A stretch of DNA of 64,000 bases from Isoetes taiwanensis. Taxonomy: Eukaryota; Streptophyta; Lycopodiopsida; Isoetales; Isoetaceae. The notes below the pieces were generated by a model. The model saw only the letters and a program-made list of their open reading frames with translations, ran no database searches and was not told the origin of the DNA. How positions within the stretch are numbered: the stretch's first letter is position 1; every line of letters starts with the position of its first letter. This document shows positions 1 through 13,088 of the stretch, in pieces. Where the stretch lies: assembly GCA_021234155.1 (NCBI GenBank), contig JAJEKV010000045.1, positions 10,300,631-10,364,630 on the forward strand, in the 5' to 3' direction. The position numbers were made by a program, and so were the translations under genes.

Positions 1-3000
1 ATAGCAGACTGGAAGGAATTGTAGGCTATGCAGAACAATAGTTACAAGTAAAGTCATATGACTAGGCCCATCAGTCGCGCTTGTTCAGGGCCTTGGTTGA
101 GCATGTTCTCCTATAGTGGATCGAGGTTTTGGATCCGGTAGTATCCCCCACCACCCAGAATGACCTGAAGCAAGTGCAGAAAGTCTTCCTAGCTTAGGCA
201 TTTAGTGTAAAGCCCACAGTTCCATATCAGATACTGCAGCAAGAACTAGGTTTTCTGTACTTCAGAGGGCCTCACTAGACTGCCATGTCATTTATTTTCA
301 AAAAGTAGTCGGTATAGGTGACGCTCATGCCCCCAACCTTGCTTATTCCATGGCATTAGGTCCATATCTTAAAGCCTGCTGGAAGGATAAATGAGCTTAG
401 TGATTCTTCTGATGGAATATGCAGGAGCACATTCACATACAGGTGAGGAAGATCACCGTTACTTGAAGCAGTACATTAATGCTTGCTTTCTTAGCAAATT
501 CTGGGATGCGAGAGCCCTCTAATAGGTTAAAATAACATACTACTAGTAGCAGATCAATCCAATTCTCACACGCAATGCTACTTGCATACACATATGCCAT
601 AAAGAAGTGTATACTGATAGCTTCCATTCGCACAAATGCACATTCCCTCTGCATTGAGAGATGCAGATGGATTTGGGAGGCATGTGAGTATCTAGTCTAT
701 CAGTGTTGCCAACATGGTGTCATTGAGAATGAACGCCATACCCTTTAGCATTGTCCGGCATTCAGCCGAATCTAGGCATGCTATATGAGCTGCTCGACGC
801 GACATCAGTGGGGCTACTGGAATCATATCTTCAAGAGATCATGGATATGTGCCCTCAGATATGTCCTCGATATGGCATTGAAATGTAGCCTAATATATCA
901 TTGTACAGTTTGTCATCATGCTTATTATTGCCAGGTGTTTTCTCTCGAAAACCCTTCGAGGTGAGGATTTTTTAATCCAGACAATAATACGCTTGATGTT
1001 CTCTTCCTTTTGGGTCCCATAGGCCAATTGCTCTCCGTGCAGGATAAAAAATATATTGATTTATTCATTCTTATGGAAATCAAATTATCACTTGCCACTT
1101 AAAATTGCATCCATCATTTGTTATTAAGTCCACTTCCATTGTCCAAATGCAGCTGCAATGGTGATTGCTCTTGAATTGCTACTTCATATGGTCCTCTGGC
1201 CTTTTTTTCTTGGTGCCACGACTCTTTTCCATGTTGGGGGAATGTCCTCCTTGATGTTGCAGATGAAGAAATTTCTGATCTCAAGCACCATGATGCAATA
1301 AAGGGAAGCCAATTCTGATCTCAGAGATCAGTTCTTGCTCCAATGAGAAGTGCCATACCTCCATTTGCCCATAATCTTCTGAAGTAATCAATTCCTGTAA
1401 AATCAAAAGGAAGAAAGCTAGCCAATGTACTGCCCCAATAGGATGCGTCGTGGATCTTCCTGCCAATTCTAGCATGAACGACCAACCAAAAATTACGGTA
1501 GAGGGTATCTACAGGTACGATAAAAGGCTCTCAAGGGTACAGTAGAAGTTTTCAAGGATGCAGTAAAAGGCTCTCAAGGGCACGGTAAGAGTATTTAGAG
1601 GCATGACACAAGAGTTATAGCTATGTGAAAAGAGGGCAAAGTAACAATAAATAAAAGGGTAGTCATCCTCAGTAAAGGGGCCAGTGTATGGATAATGACT
1701 CTCCTCTCGTACGTATATTTAGATAAATTGTTAAATGTAAAGGTTAAAAAAGCCACTGCAAAAACATACTCTCCTCATATAGGAGAGCAATTACATCTTT
1801 CAGCTCGTTTCTTTGTCTACGTCAATTGGGACGTGTCTTTTTGGGTTAATCATAGGGAAAACCCTTGCCTTATGGTGGGCGTGAGAATCGTGGTGGGGAA
1901 ATCTACACGAACGAGAGTTTGCCCTCTTAGAGTCAACCCAAAAAGCAATGTTAAGACTACACTATAACAGGGCCCAACTACCACTATTTATGGGTTCAAC
2001 TGCGTGATGAGTGGATCCTCACTAAAAGTGCCATAATTCCTCTTTCCCATGTTTGTTTGGCATAGGACACGTGCATGTGAAAATTATTTGGAAGGGCATT
2101 TTGGGGATGTAGAAATCTACCATGTTTGACTCTTAAGATCCCCTTAAAAGCTTTGAAGAAAAGGGTACCTTCCTTGCCATTAGCCCCCCTGCTATTTTGC
2201 CTAGTTTAGTTTTTTGTAGATATGTCAGAATCGGACGATTTGGGTTCATGTGAAATGCAAATAGATTGCATATCCAAAAAACACGTTATTAACCAATTTT
2301 GACTTTGACCATGTCTCTATTTTTTATGATTGCCTCTTAAGTGCGCAAAACATGGAGATCATACCCTAAGTGTATAACTACAAAATCCATTCAGAGTTTT
2401 TAAGCTTACAAAGAAAAACGACATCGATGTCCATAACGAGAGAGATTACATGTACGCATATTTAAATAAAAATGATCAAGACTATTAATATCCAACAGAT
2501 CAATCAAGAGATTGCATTTATCTCCAAAAGCAAAATGATGTAATAAAGCAACAGTAGACTTCATGCCTTCATGGTCTAGTCTGAACAAACTTATATGCAC
2601 CGAAGAATAAACACCTACCTTTTCCTTCATATGTCATAAGCATTCCCAAAGCACATTCAAATATCATGAATAATCCTATTAGCGTGTTTACAATCTACTT
2701 GTTAAGAAGGCAAAATCTGTAGGGTACTGTGGCCACATAGAGCTACTGCCAAGTAGGAAGAGAGTACTACCAAAGTGGGACATCTCTGCATGGTATGTAA
2801 TACTTGGCAAAGCCCAAAATGAAATACGCATCTACAAGGGGTGAAAATGAAGCTAACCTCATTATGGGTCGTGGCACAATCATGATCGTTGGTTATTCTA
2901 CGGGATGGAATTACCAACCGTTGGGATTACGCCACATAAGCCTGACAAGGGTACCACAAAGTAGCCAATATTCATAATGTTTCAGTAAGCAAGCAAGAGG

Positions 3001-4168
3001 ATCATGCTTGTATGTGCTATGGGCGGATAGGATTTGATCTGGGGCATGGATTCATTGGATTTGGACTTTTGGAAGCTGGTCTATCTGAAGATTTTGTTAA
3101 CCACGTAATCATAGCATTTGATAGAAGACTCCGGGTGCAACATAATAAAACATGGCAAACCAGAAACATTGAATAAAGTAAGTATAAGGGGTATCAATTT
3201 CTCCCGACAACCTGAATTAAGTCAGACAATAAATTTGGGGACATCTGAGTGCTACCCTTCTATAGATAGATCCACAATAATTTTCTTATTGTTCCAACCT
3301 TTGGCAATTGTTTCAATCTCGAAACACAGTGACATGCTTGAGAGATTTTGAGCTAATGGCAGCATACGCATGAGAGAATCTGCATGTTGTTTTACAGAGA
3401 ACTTTGAATCTATTTAGATCCGAATGAGACATTAGTTTCAATGGATAAAGGACACTCCATTTCATCCATGGTCTTCTTAAAAAAAAAACAAAGAACCCCT
3501 GAAGGAATTGCCATGCCTGTAGTTTGTCACTGTCTCTGACATCAAATTTCTATGTTCTCTCATCTTCGGCATGTTCGCTATCATGACCGCCAGATAGCTA
3601 TGCATAAGCAGAGAAGGCGTTGGCTAATAAGAACAAGATCTCTCAGACACCATGATGATCCTTGGTGTCTTTAAGCAAGCATAGGACTATAATACGTGCT
3701 GAGATGTCGTCGAATAACTGGAGATAAAGACTTCCTAGTCAAATCTACTCTACAGAACACACACATTTCAAATGCACATTGCAAATTTTGGCAATATACA
3801 CAGTTACACAGGAGCACATAAACCTTGACCAAGTTTTGCAAAAACTGCTGCTTAAGCTTGGTAAAAGCGATCAACTATCCTTATCTTGGTTCTTCAAACT
3901 TCTGTTAGACATAACTGTAAAAAAAAGGGGAATAAAATATTTGTAAATTACATGCAATTGTAAAATATATGCAGTACACCACATACAACAACCTAGAACT
4001 ATAAAGAATGATAACATCAAAAATGACTATACATATACATGATGATACCACAACTTAGCATGTTAATAGCTGTGGAAACGCCTATGTATACATGGCACAA
4101 CTTTAGCATAAAAATTCATCTTAAAAATTCATTTTTAGCGTGGACGTAAAAATTCATCTTATCTTATC
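1..4168. other. AT-rich stretch without recognisable gene
   Basis: I found no reading frame on either strand with a recognisable motif, and all open frames are short and look like chance. A degenerate tandem repeat lies at 1490-1600. Poly-A and poly-T runs are scattered through it. This looks like decayed intergenic DNA. Confidence 0.6.
1490..1600. repeat. Degenerate short tandem repeat
   Basis: A unit of roughly 25-30 bases built around 'ggctctcaagggyac(g/a)gta' recurs three to four times with substitutions. No coding potential is apparent. Confidence 0.55.
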
Positions 4169-4640
4169 TTAATGGCCACGGAGATGGGAGTCACGACTTG
4201 TGAGTGGAGCATATCTTACAGAACTTGTTGACCATTGGCTAAGTTTTCCATCCAGTCCTTTGTCAATCACCACCAGATCCTGAAAAACATCGCCTACAAG
4301 GATCACTATTCGTCCACCAGGTTTTAACTGCTCCATTAGGGCATGTGATATTTTTTAAACTACTGCCCCCATGTGAATAGTATCATATGGGGCATGTTCT
4401 GGCCGCACTTCTTGCCCATCTTCACAATATAAAAATGTCATATATAAATTTCTATAGATATATTCTTCATCCATATTCTGTCTATGCTATAAATTTGCTT
4501 ACCTCCTACATGCAAGGACAAGAAACCAGCTTCCAAAACCATGTGTTATCTTGTCCTAGAGCTGAGAAACAACCTTGTACAAAAGCTGTGGTGATATTAT
4601 ACAAACTCCATGCACAGATGCATCTACAAAATGATGGGTC
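4169..4640 (-). pseudogene. Protein-L-isoaspartate O-methyltransferase remnant
   Basis: Protein-L-isoaspartate methyltransferase repairs isoaspartyl residues in aged proteins using S-adenosylmethionine. The minus frame from about 4416 to the stop at 4169-4171 reads APYDTIHMGA, then LMEQLKPGGRIVILVG, then SSVRYAPLTSR close to the C terminus. This is the characteristic C-terminal order of the family. An in-frame TAA at 4355-4357 interrupts it. A second piece at about 4510-4640 resembles the region around SAM motif I, with a glycine-containing THGFGSWFLVLAC stretch, but has an in-frame stop near 4556-4558 and has lost the usual GSGSG signature. N-terminal exons are not seen. It lies directly downstream of, and on the same strand as, the next broken gene. 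I am confident of the family for the 3' piece and less so for the SAM-motif exon. Confidence 0.72.
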
Positions 4641-4689
4641 CCATATAAAGAAACTTCCACTGTGAAAAAATACCGAGAAATAGCTGATG

Positions 4690-6540
4690 AAGAATCGATA
4701 TACACGAGAAGCACAATTTTTTGAGCTTGCACACTCAATGCAAGCAACAATGCAATTTGCAAGCCTTCTAACTGCCAAAGTTCAATGCCAAGGTATTTAT
4801 AATACCTGTTATGTTGATTGCATAAATGAAAGGAATGATAATTAATAACTACAAAAGTAAAAGTTTCATAGATTTTATTATAGAGTAAAAATACCTCATC
4901 TGAATTAAAACTTTCCAAAATCACTCCTCCTCGATGGGAATTGCAAGCTCTCTCCAATCCATTTGAAAGTAGCCAAAATCTCTAGCCAGTTTCTGACATC
5001 ATGTATTTAAGTAAATACAGTAGTTGCGTCGGCAAAAAGTAAATGAACTTGATTTCTAATGTGGCAATGATCCATACTTTATTCAATGGGGCATTACCAT
5101 ATCCAATTACCCCTAAAACATAGCGTCTATAATCAACATTTGAACCCTGCAGAACTTCACTAGTTACTTTACTTTCATTGAACATATAATTAGCAAGTGA
5201 ATATACCTGCCCATGTATTTCCAAAACAGGAGTGCCTTTCAGAGTCTGCAAGCCAGCAAATTCACATTTTACAATTACAATAAAATGCAGACTGTGAAAT
5301 GTATCTAACCAGGCATAATATAAATAATCACATAAAGAAGCCATCAAGGTACCAAAGTTTTCAAGAGTTAAAGTCTTAATGCATCAGGTATTGTTTGTCC
5401 AATGGCAATACTAACTTGACTTCCAAACTCCTAGGAGAAGACCCAAACAAGTCGGCAAATGCATACCTGTTTTGAAACCCAATTAAGATATTCTTCCCAA
5501 GATAAATGAGGTGCATCACAGTCAGGCCTAAGAACTTCCCATCCATTTCCACGCAATTGCTTCTCCAGTATATTTACTACCTGAGACAGTTTAATATCCT
5601 TTGTTAGGAGAAGAAACAAATATAATCCTGATATGGAAGGTATATGCTTGGTCATTGGTCATCACCTGACATAATGGTTTGGCACATAAACTCATAAAAG
5701 TAAATTCCATGCTAACCTCTAAATTAAATTCACGTTCTCCTGGTGTGCCTGCCTCATATCCTGGATCAATCCAATGACCAGGAACTACAGTAATCACATC
5801 ATTGCTGCCAACGTCCTTTGCAGCACTAAAATAAGCAGAAGCACTTGCAGGAGTCTTTTTCTTCGTCTGCATATAATAGCCAGCATTAGAATATACTTCA
5901 TCACCATAAATTCCATATTATATTTCGAACTATTTTCCTACACACCTATGCCTCTAAGCACGAGACTCAATATTTCTTTGGTTCTTTAATTTTTCTCCCT
6001 TTTCTTTTTCTTTTTGCATACATATCACGCATCATGAAGCCAAATCTTTTCTACATTTGACATCTGTCCAAATGACTACCATGCTGATAAAAAATATCTC
6101 TATGTTCTTGATTTAAAAGCTCAAAGAAACATACTCGAGGTCCAATTATCTGCGAAACTTTGAGAGAATCAAGCTTGATATGGATGGGCAAACTACTTTC
6201 TAATCTTGACAAGCGACCAGCAATTACATTTAATGGAACTTCTGCAAGGCCACTTGCAACCTGCAAAACCAACTTTAGGCTATGGCAACGCAAAGCTTCC
6301 TGTGGCTATGGCAGTGTTTCGATCTACAAAGTTCCAAAAACATGCAAAATCAGATTAAGAACATACTGTGTTGTTCAAGATGAAAGCATATCCTATCTTG
6401 AAGGCCAGAGTCTGGCATAAAGGAGCTCATCTGCATCCGCTGCATCTAAATTTGCTCGTCCAATTAGAGTGCGACGATAGCTGGTTAGACCATTTCTAGG
6501 ACGTTCAGATGCAGACAATACAAAAAGATATGATCGCAGA
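4690..6540 (-). pseudogene. Broken multi-exon gene, conserved protein of unknown function
   Basis: Reading the minus strand, consecutive exons with good splice sites give one coherent protein: about 6402-6540 (LTSYRRTLIGRANLDAADAD), 6135-6260 (GLAEVPLNVIAGRLSRLESS), 5717-5866 (VVPGHWIDPGYEAGTPGERE), 5467-5580 (GWEVLRPDCDAPHLSWEEYL), 5207-5245 (TLKGTPVLEIHGQ), 5078-5146 (DYRRYVLGVIG), 4895-4992 (FGYFQMDWRELAIP, then RGGVILESFNSDE in another frame), and about 4690-4797 (LAVRRLANCIVACIE). The flanking GT and AG dinucleotides fit for the middle exons. The composition suggests a conserved plant, perhaps cyanobacterial-type, globular protein that I cannot name. A one-base frameshift sits inside 4895-4992 and a TGA at 4782-4784 precedes the last conserved block, so this copy is probably dead. 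The 5' end upstream of 6540 was not found. Confidence 0.65.
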
Positions 6541-6544
6541 ATGG

Positions 6545-9240
6545 ATCACTTTAAGAAGCATTCGGTTGCCACTTGTTCACATGGGCCTTCAACCGACCTT
6601 CAAGAAGAGTAGCAGACTCCATCGCTTAAGCACCGGTTAGCCAATTTCCAAATGGATGCCCAAGAATAGTGGCCACCGCCAGTTTACACCCTATAGCAAG
6701 TTTGGAGCAGCCACTGGCATATTCCTGGCATGTACTAGCATATACTTAGAATATACTATAAACCCCACATGGACAAGGGCTTGCCCCCCTAGGGGCAACC
6801 CAAAAAAAAAACTAGTAGTAGGGCAAGGTTGGGGCAGAGGCTTGGCCGGATTTTCAAGCCAAAGGGTAGGCGAGAACAACAAATTATCAATTACGTAAAC
6901 ATTTCCCTAATGTGTCGATGATTTACAGTATAAACCACTTGTGAAATCCCACAAGTTAAATTAACAATACACAACCATTTTCACCATTTCTTTTTCAAGC
7001 AATTGTGCATCCTTCAATCCTGAATCTTAATCATTCCTTTGGTACGGGCATCATAGATTTGGTTAACCAAGAAACGCCCAACCTTTACTAGATCCAAATT
7101 TTGCTAGTATTATTTCATTTATTAGCGTTGGGACTCACAATGATTTAGCTAAGCATCTAACATAATTTGCTTAGGTTATGTATCTAACTGAAATGCAGTA
7201 AAGCTCGTCCCTAAACTTTAGTTAAATAACATAATAGCTTCTATTCTTACTAGGCCGTTACAATAGTGAACAAGACATTTTCTTCGAGGAGGGAGCATAA
7301 GATATATTTTAGGCATGCATTGGAACTGCATGCAAAATAATGTAACATAAACACTCTCAATATTAACTCCATTATACTGTATACAAAGGGGTATATGCCA
7401 TGAGCCTATGGTTGTACAAAAAATTAGTCTGCATAAGTAATACCACCACTTCTCACTTCTGTGTTTCTTCTACATGCTATACTTTGTCAATCTTGCACTT
7501 GCTGGCTTTAAAAATAGGATTCGCTTGTGCAATTGCCATCTCTTCCTGCTCCTTTATAATGAAATGTGCAAGCATGCTCATCAAGTGTCTATGCAAGAGG
7601 CAGAAAACAGTGCTAAGATGTTTAACAACTAGCCAGTGTGCCAATCAGAGAATATAAGCTGGTCCGTTATTTTAAACCGCTTCAACCCATGCTAACATTG
7701 TGTATGATCCTTATTAGAATACAACCAGAAGCATATTCGACATTTTGGCAAGTAGGTGCCCTTTTGCAATCTTTATGTATTGCATGTCCGAGAATGTAGA
7801 AGGTGCTTAGATCCTTAGCAAATTTATCAGCCAATTGATTTCTTGTGTAAATTAAGGCAAAACTTGTAATAATAAAAGAGAGATAACTCTTGAACCTCAA
7901 GCAGCTTTTTTGACCAAAATAGGATGTGGTGGCTTTCATTTCTGTTAAATGATAACAAGAAGACGTGGAAACATGAAATTCAATGTTTTCTATGATAAAA
8001 AGGCAAATAGCTCCAATTTTAGGTTAACGCCACTTTTTGCTAGAAAGTCTGAAGAAGGCAGTTTTGGATTGGTGCAAAAACTGCCAAATTTCTTAAGGTT
8101 TGAGAATCGAACTCAAGGTATAAGTGATCCCATGGGTCTTGAAATTCCCAGAAGCCATGAAGAAACTATTTGAAGACTTCAATGTGGTGGTATATTATAA
8201 AACTGAAATTTTTGTAATGAGTTACATGTGTGCAAGTGTTAGAGGTCATGTGGACCAGTTCTAGTCCATGGACCAAGAATGGTCCGAAAGAAGTGTCTAG
8301 TGCTATAACATTTGGGTGGGCAACAATTCCTACTTCTCACCGTCTTGAATTCAAGTTGCAATTGCATACAAGTTTATATTTTATTTGGGTAATCTTCCTT
8401 AGACTTTTAACTTTTAATGAAACGGTACTTCAGAAGTTTTATATCTTGTATCTTTTGGGGCAATTCAGAAGTCTTTATTTTGTAACGTCGATAGATGTAT
8501 AAGATATCTTATCTTTATTGCATTATAAGTTGGAACATACCATCAAAGATATAATTGTTGTTATTGGCACCCAAAGTTTAAATGTTTTATCATTTATTCT
8601 TCATTGGAGAAGCTTTTTGTTATATTCTCATTCTATGCTAATTAAAGATATGATTCACCCTTTCTCATTTATTTGATTCGTTATTCTTCTTTTGATTTCT
8701 TTTTGGACCCATTGCCACGCAACAGAGCCTTGAGGATGACAGATAGTTGACTCTAACATGTAGGCAATATCAAAAAAAAGGATCAACTAACATGTAGGCA
8801 GTATCTAAAAAAAGGATCAACATGATCATTTGATGGACCAAAAAATAATAATTTTAGGATGTCAATAAAGGATAGGGATTGTTTTGGCATTTCGCGACTA
8901 TACACAATGACAAGCTATCATAGATGTTTTTAAAGTCATTGAAGAACGATTTCAAAGTCTCTTCACTACTCACAATTATTGAGCCCTTTCTAGTACCTAC
9001 TCCTATTATTGTGCATCCATTTGATACTTTCATATGTTTCTTAATAACCTAACATGGTAAAGTTGGTGGGGTTATTCCATGATGTGTGGAATCCCCATGC
9101 AGTGGAGAATTGTAGGTGTCCTAAAAATTCTTCAGGTCGACTCATTTTACTCATGATGGCACTTTGAAGCAGACAGCTTTAGTACGGAGAACAAATAAAA
9201 ACAGCTCACTTTTTTATGTAGCATGATCTAACATGTTTGT
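6545..9240. other. Gene-free AT-rich stretch
   Basis: No gene is supported on either strand. A 34-base direct repeat ('aacatgtaggca(a/g)tatc' plus an A run and 'ggatcaac') occurs twice around 8755-8822. A small G/C palindrome at about 6780-6802 has a look-alike near 36510. Everything else is low-complexity or unremarkable. Confidence 0.55.
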
Positions 9241-9262
9241 TATAGATACTGTGACCACACTT

Positions 9263-9511
9263 GGAAAATGGACCACTACACTTGATTAGTAACAAAGGTT
9301 CTTCAAAATGATAGATTGATAATGGCTAAAAAAAAACATGCAATTATATACCAAGAATATTGACCTTAGAATAAGAACAATGGCCGCCAACAACTCGAAA
9401 AATGGACCATTGCACTTGATTGGTAACAAATGTAACCTCAAGATGATAGATTGATAAGTGGCTAAAAAAAGCAAGCAATTATGTGCCAAGAATATTGACC
9501 TTAATAAGAAC
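9263..9511. repeat. Tandem duplication of about 120 bp beside the subtilase 3' end
   Basis: 9263-9380 and 9397-9511 share the same order of words, from 'aaaatggacca' through 'gatagattgataa' and 'ccaagaatattgacctta' to 'ataagaaca'. They differ by scattered substitutions and small indels. The block starts 36 bases beyond the subtilase stop codon, so it may lie in its 3' untranslated region. Confidence 0.85.
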
Positions 9512-9546
9512 ATTTACCATAGAGGATTCTTTTCTAGTGGGCACAC

Positions 9547-12500
9547 CTAAAAATGGCAACTTGTCAAAATTGCAAGTGGACTTCTTACAAGGTGGTGCCC
9601 ATCAGACCAAGTGTATGATCCAAATACATAGCTGCCATTACAACACTTTTCTTGCACTTTAAAACTCACACTAAAGCTATGGCTTTCTCCTATGCTTTTG
9701 AAAAGAAGGGTTTTGGGTTGTATGTTTACCAAAATACCTGGAGGATTTTTTATGGTAACATTGTAGGTGGCATAGTTACTTCCCACATTGGTTACAGTTC
9801 GAGGGACTACTTGGTAATCTGTGAGGTTAGCTATGGCTATGGATGGGTAGTTGAGGTTGCTAATGTCAGGAATGTTAGTTGGACATGTGAAGCGTTTTAT
9901 CCTTGTGGTGTTTGAGATTGTTGAGGCATTGTATCCAACTTTGCACAGAAAGAGTAGATAATCTTCTGTTGTGGTGTCATACACAAGCCCTGGATCCGAC
10001 GCCGCTGTCGGGTTGATCTCCCCAGATCCATAGTTAAATGGACCAGCTTCGACCCCGGATGCATTTAATATTGGTTCTTGCATGTTGTTCAAAGTTGAAG
10101 CTGCAAGATCAAAGCATTGACTTTAGATAAACTAAAAGCTAGTACACTATTCTATGATGGAACAGTACATTATTCTATGCCTGTCCTAGATTGAAGATCA
10201 ACTTATTTTATTAGTCAAGGAATAGATTATTCATTGTACAGTAATAGATTGTTCTATGCTGATTCTAGATTAACATCCGTTTATTGTTTACTCTATTTTA
10301 AGCTAGGGACATCATCAAATGTCTCACTTACCAGTGGTCATGATGGCAGATTTGATGGCTGCAGGGCTCCACTTGGGGTACAAGCTTTTCAAAAGAGCTG
10401 TAACACCTGCAACATGGGGGCAAGACATGGAGGTTCCTGATATGATGTTGTACTCCACCCTTCTAGTGTCATTTGGCAACTTTGTTGGCGAATTTCCGCC
10501 AGTCCAGGCTGCTAGAATATTGAGACCTGGTGCTGATATATCAGGCTTCAAAGATCATACAAGATAGCAGTTAAATATTAAAATTTGAAACAAACAAACC
10601 CTTAGACAAAGAAAGACAACTTGAACAAAGAAGTCTTGAAACAAAATGTACCTTAAGTATGCCTGGATTGAGCGAATTGGGACCCTGAGACGAGAATGCG
10701 GCCATCGATGGTGCAGGTTTGAAACCAAGCAGAGTAACTGGAGGAACAATCTTCACCATTGGCTCTCTATTTCATCAAGTGTGATTTGGTTAAGTGAAAT
10801 TACCATTTTCCTTGGGCACAAAGTTAGACAAGTATAAGTTTTTACTTGGTAGAGTTGATATAGAAGAGAGCAGCCACTGCATTATTGGCATTGATAGCAG
10901 TTCCAGGAAGTAGATAGGCATCAACAGACACCTCACTTCCCTGAGCAGCAGAATTGCCAAGAACATATCCTGCAGCTCCAGCTCTCAAGACCTCTTGACT
11001 TTTGCCGACGCGCGTCCCCTGGCCTCTCAAGCAAAGGACAACCTTGCCCTTCACCTTTGTAGAGTCTAATGAGTTGGGAAGGCATTGGCTGCCACAAAAG
11101 CATGCATAATCATTTACAGACAAGTTACATGTATTGCTCAGTCAATGTAGTAGGTTGAAATACCTGGCATTGGTGATGTTGCTAGACAAGGCAGCATTTC
11201 CTGCAAAGAAGAAAGGATACCATTTGTCTTCGAGCTTCAAAGGAGTAATGCTTTTTCCCTGTGTGAACAGGCCACAATTGTTAGATGCAATTCAAGTTGA
11301 ACTAAAGGGTTTTTAAATTTATTAGTTCTAAGAAGTTTCCGAGCTATATAAAATGGTTTAAGACTTACATTCAATACAGTGCCATTTCCAAGCAAGACAT
11401 TGGAAGGAAAATCCCTGTCCAAGCTACTAGCAGCAACAGTAATGATCCAAGGGGCAAGGTTACCAACAGTGGAAGGAGTAGGACCACTATTTCCAGCAGA
11501 ACATGAAACAACAATGCCCTTGTTGACAGCATGAAATGAACCAACAGCAATTGCATCTGAGAAATAATCTGGCTGGGGATTTGGAGATCCTATAGACATG
11601 GAAATAACATGCACACCATCTTTCACAGCATCATCAAGGGCTGCAAGCATGTCTTCTTCGAAGCACGTATCGTCGCCTTTATGCTCGCCCGAAGGAATTG
11701 GCCAGCAAACCTTGTACATTGCTATTCTGGCCATGGGGGCTCCTCCTTTTGCAGTTCCATTTCCAAATCCAAACACATTTGCTCCTGAAGCAAATGCACC
11801 TGCTGCAGTTGATGAAGTATGTGTTCCATGTCCATCTGCATCCCTGGCTGATAAATATTCTCCAGTTGCATTCAGTTTTCCATATTTCTTCTCATACCCT
11901 TTGATATAATACCTTGCCCCTATAATTTTTCTGCATTAATTTGACCAGAAACATGAACTCGCTCTATTGTTTGCATTGTAAAAATAGTAGAAAAGTTGCT
12001 GCCAGAGTCTCAAAGAAATATTTTACCTGTTGCATGTAGATGAATTGAACATTTCGCCTGATACACAAGTCCCTTTCCAATGCGATGGTATTGGCCCTAA
12101 ATCATCATCGTTGAAGCTCCTGGATTCAGGCCAAATTCCTGCATATCAGAGTAAACGTTTTTTTTTTCAGCTTCAATTCATGCATATAAAAGTGCCAATA
12201 GTAGGTAATTTCATCCTTGCCTGTATCTAGAAGGCCTATTATCACATCCTTGCCATACTTTGCTTTTCGCCATAAATTTGGATACAGATCCTCATCCATG
12301 CTGCTAAACAGAGGTATTCCGGTTTCAAGCCCGAGAAAATCCCAGGTTCTGGTTGTATCCAAGGACCTAGCTTTGCTGGGAAAGACCGAGACCACTTCGG
12401 GCATCTCTGTTTATCAGAAAAAATGATTCAGATTCTACCGAAAAACATACTACTCATCAATAACGCAAAATGAAATGAGAATTTCCTAGTTCGCAGAAAA

Positions 12501-13088
12501 AAATTCATATCCCATTACCTGATATTGCAGCTGCTTCATCCTCGGAAAGTAGTGCAGCAAAACCATTGAAGCTATGCTTGTAGCTATAAATGATTGACTC
12601 AATTCCGGCCTCTTCGCTGTTCGGTAAGATTAATAATCAAAACATTCCATTCTATCAGACCAAGAGAATAAAATAAAACAGAGTTTATGAACTCTGACTG
12701 AACTCCTCAAACAGAATGTGAACTCTGTTCAAGCATTTAATGGTTTACCTGCCCAATGCCTGCGTGAGCAGGCTATGGTGGAAATCTGTGACCTCTGCAG
12801 GAAGAAAATCTCCAGTGTCACCCATGTAAACTATGTGCACCTGCACATCCATGGATTGCCATTAATGCTCCAATTCGATTGGACCCATAATCTGAAATTT
12901 GAGAAAAACCCAACCCATCTATCTATTCTATCTATTTTTCAGAAACAGGGGAGTGCCGCTGCAGCACGCATTAATGCGGATTAAGATCTGAAGAAATAGT
13001 TCGATAAATTGCTCACCTCTTTAGCCAGAGCAGAGCAGATAACACTGCTAAACATGAATATAAGCCATAGCAGAGGATTTGCTGCCAT
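9547..13088 (-). CDS. Subtilisin-like serine protease (plant subtilase, S8 family)
   Basis: This is a secreted endoprotease of the apoplast. Eleven exons join in frame: 13017-13088, 12749-12840, 12519-12616, 12221-12406, 12027-12138, 11369-11930, 11164-11258, 10846-11088, 10652-10766, 10332-10545 and 9547-10100, giving 2343 bases and 780 aa. The start [20 protein letters not shown] is a signal peptide. The I9 propeptide (VHIVYMGD to about residue 104) is followed by a mature start near [10 protein letters not shown]. The catalytic residues are D148 (GLLDTG), H221 (DADGHGTHT), N334 (SAGNSGP) and S564 ([11 protein letters not shown]). A protease-associated region is inserted between H and S, and a C-terminal fibronectin-III-like part holds NYPSIAI and RTVTNVG. 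Intron 4 uses a GC donor (CAG|GCAAGG); the others are GT-AG. The high intron number resembles the SBT5 group. No disabling change was seen. The physiological substrate cannot be told. Confidence 0.95.

Noticed and set aside
11598-11909. 103-aa plus-strand frame inside the subtilase
   Set aside because: It is antisense to exon 6 with its catalytic His motif.
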